The translations under genes and the position numbers were made by a program. The notes under the pieces were generated by a model. That model worked only from the letters and a program-made list of their open reading frames with translations. It was not told the DNA's origin and did not search any database. A stretch of DNA of 64,000 nucleotides from JBPEWY01 sp052032225 (lineage in GTDB: Bacteria; Bacteroidota; Bacteroidia; Flavobacteriales; Flavobacteriaceae): positions 65,099 to 129,098 of the forward strand of contig JBPEWY010000083.1 of NCBI GenBank assembly GCA_052032225.1, in the 5' to 3' direction. Positions 36,628 to 44,704 of this stretch are shown one piece after another (the stretch's first letter is position 1; every line of letters starts with the position of its first letter).

Positions 36628-37551
36628 ATGAAGAAAAAAATCTTATCAATAGTATTTGTTTTTGTAACGGTGTTCTGTTTTGCCCAGCAAGATGCACAGT
36701 ATACACAGTACATGTATAATACAATAAGTATTAACCCGGCATATGCCGGTTCAAGAGGTGTTGCAAGTATTACAGGATTGCACAGATCACAATGGGTTGG
36801 CTTAGAAGGAGCTCCGGTTACTCAAACATTAAATCTTCATTCTCCTATTGGATTGTACAAAAATATGGGTTTAGGACTATCAATTGTTAACGATCAGATT
36901 GGTCCTACTCAAGAAACCTATTTTGATATTGATTTTTCATATACAATTAACACATCAGAAACAGCTAAACTTTCTTTTGGGTTAAAAGCAGGAGGGCATT
37001 TACTTAATGTTGATTTTAATGAACTCAACCAAAAATACTCAGACGACCCATTAACGCAAGCTAACATTGATAATAGGTTTTCACCAAATATTGGTGCTGG
37101 TATTTATTTTCATACCGATAAATTTTATGTTGGATTATCAGCACCAAATTTATTAGAAACAAAACACTTTGATGAATCTAGCTTATCTGAAGTACAAGAA
37201 GACATACATTATTACTTTATCACAGGATATGTCTTTGATTTAAACCCATCAATTAAATTTAAACCGGCATTACTTACAAAAGCTGTATTTGGAGCGCCTT
37301 TACAGGTAGATTTATCTGCAAACTTTTTAATACAAGAAAAATTTATTTTAGGTGCGGCTTACCGTTGGGATGCAGCAGTTAGTGGATTAGCCGGGTTCCA
37401 GATTTCAAGGGCATTAATGGTTGGCTTGGCCTACGACAGAGAGATTACAGAGCTTGGAAATGCTGTGTTTAATAATGGCTCTTTTGAGGTTTTACTTAGG
37501 TTTGAGCTCTTTAGTAGTGCCGACAGAATTATTACTCCAAGATTCTTCTAA
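36628..37551 (+). CDS. PorP/SprF family type IX secretion outer-membrane protein (cassette B)
   Basis: The 307-residue paralogue of the protein at 26908 has a signal peptide (MKKKILSIVFVFVTVFCFA) and the same start QQDAQYTQYMYNTISINPAYAG; the C-terminus again ends in aromatic PRFF. It lies 23 bases after surface protein B. By family it is the outer-membrane partner for a type B T9SS substrate, most likely the protein coded just upstream. Confidence 0.93.
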   Translation: MKKKILSIVFVFVTVFCFAQQDAQYTQYMYNTISINPAYAGSRGVASITGLHRSQWVGLEGAPVTQTLNLHSPIGLYKNMGLGLSIVNDQIGPTQETYFDIDFSYTINTSETAKLSFGLKAGGHLLNVDFNELNQKYSDDPLTQANIDNRFSPNIGAGIYFHTDKFYVGLSAPNLLETKHFDESSLSEVQEDIHYYFITGYVFDLNPSIKFKPALLTKAVFGAPLQVDLSANFLIQEKFILGAAYRWDAAVSGLAGFQISRALMVGLAYDREITELGNAVFNNGSFEVLLRFELFSSADRIITPRFF

Positions 37552-37640
37552 AAATTGTTAAAAACTATTTGAAAACTGCTTTTAAGTGTCATAAAAACTG
37601 AAGTATAAATAAGTATTTTAGTTATTAAAATAGACACTAA

Positions 37641-40076
37641 ATGAGGCTAAGAATTTTTATAATTCTGTTATGTAGCTTTTTTGTTTGTAGCAGTGCTTTC
37701 TCACAAAAACGCCAGTTAAGAAAAGGTGATGAAAACTTCAATAATTTAGCTTATGCCGTAGCGGCTAAGTTTTACTTAAAAGCACTTAAGAAAGGGTATA
37801 ATAATCCCGACATATATAAAAAACTGGGCGACTCATATTATTACAATTCAGACTATAGGGAGGCTTATGAATGGTACGATAAACTCTTTAAAACAAATTC
37901 TGAAATAGAACCTGAGTATTATTTTAAATATGCACAAACATTAAGGTCTCAAAAACTTTACGAACAAGCTTCGAAGATTTTAGAGACCTTTCAAAATTTA
38001 AAACCCAATGATTCTAGATCACAATTATTAAAAACCTCTCCAAATTATCTGGATTCTATTAAAACCCAAACCAGTTTATATAATATCAAAAACTTAGATA
38101 TAAATTCTGAAGAGTCAGACTTCGCACCATCAATACTAAATAAATCGCTTGTATATACATCTGCAAGAGACACCGGTGTTTTTGAAAAGTTTACTCATAG
38201 ATGGACTAACAAGTCTTTTTTAGATTTATACAAAGCACCATTAGATGATTTAACTAAAAATAACGTAAAGCGCTTTTCTAATACAATAAATACAAGATAC
38301 CACGAATCTACATCTGTTTTTACAAAAGATGGAACAACCATTTATTTTACTAGAAATAATGTGGTAAATGGAAAGCGCAAAAAAGACAAAAGAGGCACTA
38401 CAAGATTAAAAATTTACAGGGCAAAATATAGTAATGGTACTTGGACAGATATTGAAGAACTTCCGTTTAATGACGATAGTTACTCTGTTGCTCATCCAGC
38501 ATTAAGTCCTGATGAGACCAAATTATATTTTTCATCAGATATGCCCGGAGGCTATGGAATGTCTGACATTTATGTAGTAGATATTTTGCCGGATGGAACT
38601 TTTGGTAAACCCAGAAATTTAGGACCTGAGATTAATACAGAATCCCGAGAAACGTTTCCGTATGTAAGTGATCATAACAATCTATATTTTGCTTCAGACG
38701 GGCATTTAGGGCTTGGCGGATTAGATATTTTTGTTTCAGAAATAAGGCAAGATGGTTCGTTCGGTCCGGTAGTTAATCTAGGAAAACCGGTGAACAGTTC
38801 TTATGATGATTTTACTTTTGTTATAAACGATGAAACCAAAACCGGATATTTTGCTTCTAATAGAGGAGGAGGAAAAGGTGGCGATGATATTTATGTGTTT
38901 CAAATAGATAACAGTTTCATTTTATGTAAAAAACATATCACCGGAATTGTTAAAAACATTGAAACCAATGAAGTGATTAAAGATGCAGTAGTAGCATTAA
39001 TTCACGAAAACAAAGAGATTGAAGAAATAAAAACAGATGCAGAAGGTAAATACTATTTTGAAGTTAGTTGTGAAGAAGATGAGAAGCGATTGTTAGGAAC
39101 AAAAATAGGATACCTTCCTACAGAGAAAAACGTATTAATATCAGGCAAGAAAAAGTCAGACACAATACGAGTAAACTTAGAATTAATAAAGCAACTTAAA
39201 TCGCCGGTGGGCGGATACGATCTTGCAAAACTTATAAAACTAAATCCTATTTATTTTGATTTTGATAAGTATAACATTCGTTTAAGTGCAAGAAAAGAGC
39301 TTAATAAAATTGCCGAAGTTTTAATAAATAATCCGGATTTATTGGTAGATATTAAATCGCATACAGATAGCCGTGGCTCTGATGATTATAATATGATTTT
39401 ATCAGAAAAAAGGGCTCAAAGCACATTAGAATACATAAAAGCAAGAGGAGTTGCAGCTATCAGGCTTACTGCTAAAGGTTATGGAGAAACTCAATTGGTT
39501 AACGAATGCTCTAATGGGGTTAAATGCTCTAAGCATGACCATCAATTAAACAGACGATCTGAATTTATTATAGCTAACGAGCAAATATTCACCGTTCAGA
39601 TTGCAGCAGTAAAAAAAGAACCTAATTTAAACGCATATAATAATATTCCTAACTTGTTTAGTTACAAATATGATGATGGTTTTACACGTATTTACTCAGG
39701 AATGTTTGACTCTGAAGACAAGGCAAAGCAACATTTAAAAGATTTAAAAGACAAAGGAGTAGAAGGCTTTATTAGAAAACTTTACATAGAAGAAAATCCA
39801 GATCCAGAATCTAATTTAATTAACGATCCTAATTTTAAATCGGTAGATGTAGCAACCTATACATTGCAATTAGCAGCTTTAGCATCTGCAAATACTTCAA
39901 AAAAATACAGAACTTTTGCCGAGGTGTTTAGTAAAACCTATAAAGATGGTTTTACAAGAGTTTACTCCGGCGAATTTAAAACAAAGGCAGAGGCAATTAA
40001 TAAAATGCATGAACTTACCAATAGAGGTATTCCTTGCTTTGTTAGAAAAATAAAAGGAAACTCAATTATAGAATAA
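37641..40076 (+). CDS. PorE-like protein with two C-terminal SPOR-like domains (cassette B)
   Basis: This 811-residue protein has a signal peptide (to about residue 21, SSAFS), TPR repeats, a propeller (DSYSVAHPALSPDETKLYFSSD), a CRD (about 429-520), and an OmpA_C-like domain (about 528-650) with SHTDSRGSDDYN and LSEKRAQ. After it come two SPOR-like repeats, about 648-718 (FTVQIAAVKKEPN ... GFTRIYSGMF) and 736-807 (YTLQLAALASANT ... GFTRVYSGEF). SPOR domains bind glycan strands lacking stem peptides, so the protein may grip peptidoglycan in two ways. The cassette A paralogue lacks this tail. The gap to the PorP/SprF gene is 89 bases, so it may have an extra promoter. Confidence 0.88.
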   Translation: MRLRIFIILLCSFFVCSSAFSQKRQLRKGDENFNNLAYAVAAKFYLKALKKGYNNPDIYKKLGDSYYYNSDYREAYEWYDKLFKTNSEIEPEYYFKYAQTLRSQKLYEQASKILETFQNLKPNDSRSQLLKTSPNYLDSIKTQTSLYNIKNLDINSEESDFAPSILNKSLVYTSARDTGVFEKFTHRWTNKSFLDLYKAPLDDLTKNNVKRFSNTINTRYHESTSVFTKDGTTIYFTRNNVVNGKRKKDKRGTTRLKIYRAKYSNGTWTDIEELPFNDDSYSVAHPALSPDETKLYFSSDMPGGYGMSDIYVVDILPDGTFGKPRNLGPEINTESRETFPYVSDHNNLYFASDGHLGLGGLDIFVSEIRQDGSFGPVVNLGKPVNSSYDDFTFVINDETKTGYFASNRGGGKGGDDIYVFQIDNSFILCKKHITGIVKNIETNEVIKDAVVALIHENKEIEEIKTDAEGKYYFEVSCEEDEKRLLGTKIGYLPTEKNVLISGKKKSDTIRVNLELIKQLKSPVGGYDLAKLIKLNPIYFDFDKYNIRLSARKELNKIAEVLINNPDLLVDIKSHTDSRGSDDYNMILSEKRAQSTLEYIKARGVAAIRLTAKGYGETQLVNECSNGVKCSKHDHQLNRRSEFIIANEQIFTVQIAAVKKEPNLNAYNNIPNLFSYKYDDGFTRIYSGMFDSEDKAKQHLKDLKDKGVEGFIRKLYIEENPDPESNLINDPNFKSVDVATYTLQLAALASANTSKKYRTFAEVFSKTYKDGFTRVYSGEFKTKAEAINKMHELTNRGIPCFVRKIKGNSIIE

Positions 40077-40130
40077 TGGCTTTAACCATTTATTAGCACT
40101 TTACCTATATTATTGCTTATTTTATTCCCT

Positions 40131-40138
40131 TATTTTTG
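40131..40138 (+). promoter_or_regulatory. -7 element just before idi
   Basis: TATTTTTG matches TAnnTTTG and ends only 3 bases before the ATG at 40142. A TTG at 40113-40115 is 15 bases upstream, a little short. If used, transcription would start at or within the start codon, which implies a leaderless mRNA. Confidence 0.5.
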
Positions 40139-40141
40139 CAT

Positions 40142-40681
40142 ATGCAATTAGAAGAAAAAGTTATTTTGGTTAACGACAAAGACCAAGAGATTGGTGTTAT
40201 GCCAAAATTAATGGCGCACGAAAAAGCTTTATTACACAGGGCATTTTCTGTTTTTGTTATAAATAACGAAAATAAAATTATGCTCCAACAAAGAGCTATG
40301 TGTAAATACCACTCACCAGGGCTTTGGACAAACACCTGCTGTAGCCACCAAAGAGAAGGAGAATCTAATATAGAAGCTGGTAAAAGAAGATTACAAGAAG
40401 AAATGGGGTTTACAACAGAGCTTAAAGAACTATTTTCTTTTATATACAAAGCTCCTTTTGATAATGGATTAACAGAGCATGAATTTGACCATGTTTTGGT
40501 TGGTTACTATAATGAAAATCCTATAATTAATAAAGATGAAGTAGCCGATTGGAAATGGATGAGCCCAGAGGCAATTAAAGAAGATATTGAGCAGTATCCG
40601 GAAAGGTATACAGCATGGTTTAAAATTATTTTTGATAAATTTTATACTCATTTTACACAAAAGCAAGAAGATGAGGGTTAA
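40142..40681 (+). CDS. idi: Isopentenyl-diphosphate delta-isomerase, type I
   Basis: This 179-residue Nudix-fold enzyme interconverts IPP and DMAPP for isoprenoids such as carotenoids and menaquinone. The catalytic Cys is in TCCSHQREGE (about residue 67) and the metal/catalytic Glu pair in TEHEFDHVLVG (112, 114); the Nudix-like EAGKRRLQEEMGF follows. The ATG at 40142 gives the family start; an in-frame TTG at 40136 is discounted. It overlaps the next gene by 11 bases, so translation is probably coupled. Confidence 0.95.
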   Translation: MQLEEKVILVNDKDQEIGVMPKLMAHEKALLHRAFSVFVINNENKIMLQQRAMCKYHSPGLWTNTCCSHQREGESNIEAGKRRLQEEMGFTTELKELFSFIYKAPFDNGLTEHEFDHVLVGYYNENPIINKDEVADWKWMSPEAIKEDIEQYPERYTAWFKIIFDKFYTHFTQKQEDEG

Positions 40682-41081
40682 AGTAAGCAGAAAAGCACAT
40701 TTTAATGCAGCACATAGATTGCACAGACCGGATTGGGATGCTAAAAAAAATGAAGAAGTTTTTGGTAAATGTAGCAACCCAAACTACCATGGTCATAACT
40801 ATGAGTTAATTGTTAGTGTTTATGGGGAGATAGATCACGAAACGGGCTACGTTATAGACATGAAGCATTTAAAAGCCTTAATTTATAAGGAAATAGAACA
40901 AGCTTTTGATCATAAAAACTTAAATATAGAAGTCCCCGAATTTAAAGAACTTAACCCTACAGCAGAAAATATTGCAGTTGTAATTTACAATAAATTAAGA
41001 CCTCATATAAGTAAAGATAAAGAGCTTGAGGTTGTATTGTATGAAACTCCTAGAAACTTTGTAACCTATAATGGAAAATAG
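40671..41081 (+). CDS. 6-pyruvoyl-tetrahydropterin synthase / QueD family protein
   Basis: The 136-residue protein has the zinc His set: His15 in AHFNAAHRL and His40/His42 in CSNPNYHGHNYEL, with Cys34 as candidate catalytic residue. The Cys-x5-His-Gly-His spacing is that of PTPS proteins rather than the Cys-x3 spacing of classic QueD, so a role in pterin synthesis is at least as likely as queuosine. The ATG at 40671 overlaps the end of idi by 11 bases and its end overlaps manA by 11 bases. An upstream extension of this frame inside idi is discounted. Confidence 0.85.
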   Translation: MRVKVSRKAHFNAAHRLHRPDWDAKKNEEVFGKCSNPNYHGHNYELIVSVYGEIDHETGYVIDMKHLKALIYKEIEQAFDHKNLNIEVPEFKELNPTAENIAVVIYNKLRPHISKDKELEVVLYETPRNFVTYNGK

Positions 41082-42048
41082 CTCTTTGTACCCAATAACA
41101 TTTACGCCAATTTTTAAAGAAAGACTTTGGGGAGGTAATAAATTAAAAAGCCTCTTACACAAGCAAATAACAACAGAGAATGTTGGAGAAAGCTGGGAAA
41201 TATCAGCAGTTGCTGGAGATGTTTCTGTTGTTTCTAACGGTAGTTTAAAAGGAAAAACACTACAAGAGCTTATAAATACCTATAAACAAGAGTTACTTGG
41301 CACACGCGTTTATAATAGATTTAAAACAACATTTCCTATACTAATAAAGTTTATAGATGCCAGGTTAGATTTATCTATTCAATTGCATCCTGATGATACT
41401 CTCGCACAAAAAAGACATAATTCTTTTGGGAAAACAGAAATGTGGTATATAATGCAAGCTGATGAAGATGCACGCTTGATAGTTGGATTTAATAAAACTG
41501 TTACTAAACAAGAATATTTAAAAAATTTAGAGAACAAAACATTAACCACTATTTTAAATTATGAAAAAGTAAACCCTGGTGATACTTATTTTATAGAACC
41601 CGGCACAGTACATGCAATAGGTTCTGGTATTTTATTAGCAGAAATACAGCAAACATCAGATATAACATACAGAATTTACGATTTTGATAGAAGGGATAAA
41701 AACGGTAAACTAAGAGAACTTCACACAGATTTAGCTTTAGATGCTATTAATTATACCAATAACCAAAACTTTAAGGTAACTTATAAACAAGAGATAAATA
41801 CCAGTAATAATATGGTTACCTCACCTTATTTTATAACGAATTATTTACCGGTAATCGGTGAAATAAATTATAATTTACAAGACAGAGACTCGTTTACCAT
41901 TTATATGTGTGTTAAGGGTTCAGCTACAATAAAAAGCATATCAGGATCTGTAGAGCTTTCTGTAGGGCAAACGGTATTAATTCCGGCAGCACTACCAAAT
42001 ATAACTATCGAAGCTAAAAAAGCTACCTTACTGGAGGTTTATATTTAA
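41071..42048 (+). CDS. manA: Mannose-6-phosphate isomerase, class I
   Basis: This 325-residue zinc enzyme interconverts fructose-6-P and mannose-6-P. The cupin metal ligands are visible: LSIQLHPDD (Gln and His, about residues 107-115), KTEMWYIM (Glu) and EPGTVHAIGSG (His). It feeds GDP-mannose for envelope glycans or catabolises mannose. It overlaps the pterin-synthase-like gene by 11 bases and is the last gene of this three-gene run; its end contains the putative promoter of the next gene. Confidence 0.92.
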   Translation: MENSSLYPITFTPIFKERLWGGNKLKSLLHKQITTENVGESWEISAVAGDVSVVSNGSLKGKTLQELINTYKQELLGTRVYNRFKTTFPILIKFIDARLDLSIQLHPDDTLAQKRHNSFGKTEMWYIMQADEDARLIVGFNKTVTKQEYLKNLENKTLTTILNYEKVNPGDTYFIEPGTVHAIGSGILLAEIQQTSDITYRIYDFDRRDKNGKLRELHTDLALDAINYTNNQNFKVTYKQEINTSNNMVTSPYFITNYLPVIGEINYNLQDRDSFTIYMCVKGSATIKSISGSVELSVGQTVLIPAALPNITIEAKKATLLEVYI

Positions 42049-42056
42049 TAATACTT

Positions 42057-42064
42057 TATTTTTG
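42057..42064 (+). promoter_or_regulatory. -7 element of the small gene at 42082
   Basis: TATTTTTG matches TAnnTTTG 17 bases before the ATG and 8 bases after the manA stop. No good TTG is present at the usual distance. Confidence 0.45.
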
Positions 42065-42081
42065 CGAAAAATTTTAAAATT

Positions 42082-42351
42082 ATGGCTAGCATAAGAAATC
42101 TTAAAAAAGATATTAATTACGTTTTAGGTGATATTATAGATGCGGTTTATTTATGGGAGATGGTTAATAATAAACCTAACTCTAAAGAAGGTAATGCTAT
42201 TATAGATAAGGCTATTGAGGTTTTTGATGATTTAATTACCAAAGTAAACGACAGAACTGTAGAAAACAGAAGCGCTCATTTAAAGCAAGTTAACGTAGAA
42301 TTAGAGAAAGAAGCAAACAAGCTTGTTGAAAAAATTAACAAGTTAGGATAA
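42082..42351 (+). CDS. Small helical protein of unknown function
   Basis: I do not recognise this 89-residue protein. It is soluble, charged and almost wholly helical by composition (IRNLKKDINYVLGDIIDAV, then VNVELEKEANKLVEKINKLG at the C-terminus), without signal peptide or cysteines. It has its own apparent promoter, lies 33 bases after manA, and is followed by the promoter of tRNA-Thr. Codon use is like that of its neighbours. It looks like a real conserved Flavobacteria protein, but no function is claimed. Confidence 0.75.
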   Translation: MASIRNLKKDINYVLGDIIDAVYLWEMVNNKPNSKEGNAIIDKAIEVFDDLITKVNDRTVENRSAHLKQVNVELEKEANKLVEKINKLG

Positions 42352-42369
42352 TTTTTTTCGCAAAAAGCC

Positions 42370-42399
42370 TTGTAGTTTTTAAATTGAAATTTATATTTG
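42370..42399 (+). promoter_or_regulatory. Promoter of the solitary tRNA-Thr
   Basis: TTG at 42370-42372 and TATATTTG at 42392-42399 with a 19-base spacer: an ideal Bacteroidota promoter 13 bases upstream of the tRNA. Confidence 0.8.
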
Positions 42400-42412
42400 C
42401 GGAAAATTTATT

Positions 42413-42486
42413 GCCGGTATAGCTCAGCTGGCTAGAGCAGCTGATTTGTAATCAGCAGGTCGTGGGTTCGAGTCCCTCTACCGGCT
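42413..42486 (+). tRNA. tRNA-Thr (anticodon TGT), second copy
   Basis: Acceptor GCCGGTA/TACCGGC, anticodon loop TTTGTAA. Bases 8-65 are the same as in the copy at 5524; only the lower acceptor pairs differ and do so with pairing kept. It forms its own transcription unit, with a promoter and a terminator. Confidence 0.96.
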
Positions 42487-42494
42487 CACATATA

Positions 42495-42530
42495 AAAAGC
42501 CCCTTTCTTAAAGATCAGGGGCTTTTTTAT
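42495..42530 (+). terminator. Terminator of the solitary tRNA-Thr
   Basis: AAAAGCCCCT (42495-42504) pairs with AGGGGCTTTT (42517-42526), followed by more T. It starts 9 bases after the tRNA. Confidence 0.85.
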
Positions 42531-42548
42531 TTTACTTTTATGGACTTA

Positions 42549-42582
42549 AAAAACTCCTCGGTAATGCCGAGGAGTTTTTGTT
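42549..42582. terminator. Bidirectional terminator between tRNA-Thr and the DUF4369 gene
   Basis: AAACTCCTCGG (42551-42561) pairs with CCGAGGAGTTT (42567-42577), flanked by A on the left and T on the right. It can end the minus-strand gene at 42607 and back up the tRNA terminator. Confidence 0.8.
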
Positions 42583-42606
42583 TTTTTACAAGGTAATTAA
42601 GCAAGC

Positions 42607-43323
42607 TTACTTGCTGTTGCTTTCTTTTTGCTTTACCTTATTTATAAACTCTGTTAGCATTTTGCCATACTTAGAATTTGCAACTTCTGGAGTTAATGCT
42701 TTGTGTATGGTATCTAAGTACTTTACTTGCATATCATACGCTTCTGCCATAACAATATAAGGAGCTACATGAGAGTTGCTGTTATTTAATGCAAAATTAA
42801 TTGTGTATAAGTAGCTTCTTAGTGTGTTTTTCTCTGCGAGTTTATTTAAAGAGTCTAAAGCAACAAGATTGCTATCACGTTGGGCTTCGAAGGTTGCTTT
42901 AATTAAATCTAAGTTTTGGTTAGTATATCTAGATTTTCCTTTGCTGTATTGTTCCCATACTTTATGGGTTTCAGAACCTTCAATTTTAGCATCTACTTCA
43001 AAATTCTCTCTGCTTGTAGTAATGGTTATTTCTCCAGGTTCTCCAAAAAACAAAATACGATCATTTAACTCATTTCCATCTTTTTTATTTAAATAAAGGT
43101 AAAACACCTCTGGACTTTCTAAAGTAGTAGAAAAAGCAAAATCACTTTTACCATTAATAACAATAGAATCTACAACCACAAGAGCAGTATCCTCTATTTT
43201 CTGTAAGTAAAGCGTTCCTTTTTTTAGTCCTTTAATAGTGCCCTTTACATTCATTGTGGTGGCATCATTTCCACAAGATAGTAACGTAACTAATACAATA
43301 AAATACGCAATAAAGTTTCTCAT
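42607..43323 (-). CDS. DUF4369 domain lipoprotein
   Basis: The 238-residue product has a lipoprotein signal (lipobox VTLLSC, Cys at about 17) and a DUF4369-like beta domain (GTIKGLKKGTLYLQKIEDTALVVVDSI). In Bacteroidota this domain often precedes a thioredoxin fold; here no CxxC motif follows, only a helical tail, so it is not a thiol-disulfide exchanger. It would be anchored to a membrane facing the periplasm. Function unknown. It lies between a bidirectional terminator and the DUF819 gene, 49 bases away. Confidence 0.82.
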   Translation of the reverse strand: MRNFIAYFIVLVTLLSCGNDATTMNVKGTIKGLKKGTLYLQKIEDTALVVVDSIVINGKSDFAFSTTLESPEVFYLYLNKKDGNELNDRILFFGEPGEITITTSRENFEVDAKIEGSETHKVWEQYSKGKSRYTNQNLDLIKATFEAQRDSNLVALDSLNKLAEKNTLRSYLYTINFALNNSNSHVAPYIVMAEAYDMQVKYLDTIHKALTPEVANSKYGKMLTEFINKVKQKESNSK

Positions 43324-43372
43324 GTTTACTTATTTGTTAAGGGTGGCAAATATCAAGAATCTTAATTAAAAA

Positions 43373-44641
43373 TTAAACTTTAGAAGCAATTTCCATTAAA
43401 TAAGCACAAAACATTGCTCCGTAGGTTCCAACTACATATCCAAACACAGCTAAAAGTACTCCAACTGTAGCAAGAGAAGGATGAAAAGCAGCTGCTACAA
43501 TTGGTGCAGAAGCAGCACCACCTACGTTTGCCTGACTTCCAACAGCCAAGAAAAAGTACGGAGCTTTAATTAGCTTGGCTACAACAATTAGTAATACGGC
43601 ATGAATGGTCATCCATACTAAACCAATGGCAATTAACCCCGGATTTTCTAAAATTTTACCTAAATCCATTTTCATACCAATTGTGGCAACAAGTACATAA
43701 ATAAAAACGCTCCCAATTTTACCTGCACCTGCTCCTTCATAGTTTTTGGCTTTGGTAAAAGAAAGCGCAATGCCAATAGCAGTAGCTATAGTTATCATCC
43801 AGAAAAATTGAGACCCAAAAGAAGATAGGGCACTTTGTTTATCTCTTACCGCTTCGAATGTTTGAGCCAACCATTCTGAAATATTGTTAGCACCCCAATG
43901 GGCTATTCCAACAGCTACAAATGCAATTGATAGAATAATCATTAAATCATTTAAGGAAGGATTTCTTGAAACCTTTTCTGCAAATTCAGAAACTTTTATT
44001 CTAAGCTCTTCGATTGCGCTTGTGTCTGCTTTTAACCAATTATCTATTCGTTTGTTTTTGCCAATTCCGAGTAAAATTATGGCCATCCATAAGTTAGCAA
44101 CTACAATATCTACTAATACCATTCCTCCGTATTTTTGTGGATTATATTGAAAAATTTCTAACATGGCGGCCTGGTTTGCTCCGCCACCAATCCAACTTCC
44201 TGCAAGCGTTGCCAACCCTCTCCAGACAGCATCAAAACCAACACCACCAACGGTTTCAGGAGAAACTAAAGAAATTAATAAAATTGCAAGGGGCCCACCA
44301 ATTATAATACCTACAGTACCGGTAAAAAACATGATTAATGCTTTCGGACCTAAATTAAAAACCGCTTTTAAATCTATGCTTAAAGTCATTAAAACCAACG
44401 ATGCCGGCAACAAAAATCTACTTGCTACATAATAAAGTTGCGAATGCTCATCTGAAATTATTCCAAGAGATGTAAAGATGGCCGGAAGTAAGTAACACAT
44501 TAAAAGTGCTGGTACAATGTTGTAAAACTTTTGCCAAAATCCACTTTTTATTGACGATGTGTAAAAAACAAAACCCAAGGTTAGCATAAGTACACCAAGG
44601 GTAATTGTATCTTGAGTAAATAAAGGTGTAGTTTTATCCAT
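43373..44641 (-). CDS. DUF819 family membrane protein
   Basis: This 422-residue protein has about ten to twelve hydrophobic segments and matches DUF819 (YjcL-like): GSWIGGGANQAAMLE and GSQANVGGAASAPIVAAAFHP are the conserved glycine-rich loops, in a symmetric repeat as in many transporters. The substrate is unknown. A soluble charged loop lies at about residues 195-225. It is transcribed toward the DUF4369 gene and may share its transcript. Confidence 0.85.
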   Translation of the reverse strand: MDKTTPLFTQDTITLGVLMLTLGFVFYTSSIKSGFWQKFYNIVPALLMCYLLPAIFTSLGIISDEHSQLYYVASRFLLPASLVLMTLSIDLKAVFNLGPKALIMFFTGTVGIIIGGPLAILLISLVSPETVGGVGFDAVWRGLATLAGSWIGGGANQAAMLEIFQYNPQKYGGMVLVDIVVANLWMAIILLGIGKNKRIDNWLKADTSAIEELRIKVSEFAEKVSRNPSLNDLMIILSIAFVAVGIAHWGANNISEWLAQTFEAVRDKQSALSSFGSQFFWMITIATAIGIALSFTKAKNYEGAGAGKIGSVFIYVLVATIGMKMDLGKILENPGLIAIGLVWMTIHAVLLIVVAKLIKAPYFFLAVGSQANVGGAASAPIVAAAFHPSLATVGVLLAVFGYVVGTYGAMFCAYLMEIASKV

Positions 44642-44704
44642 AGAAAAAAGTTTTTGCCAAAATACAAAAAATGGCCTACACCCAAACAGTAAAATTTGTG
44701 CTAT

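Noticed and set aside
40117..40777. Two open frames antisense to idi and the pterin-synthase-like gene
   Set aside because: Both are shadows of well-supported enzymes with complete active sites.
43884..44432. Two + strand frames antisense to the DUF819 gene
   Set aside because: The products have antisense-type composition; the DUF819 frame has conserved motifs and full length.
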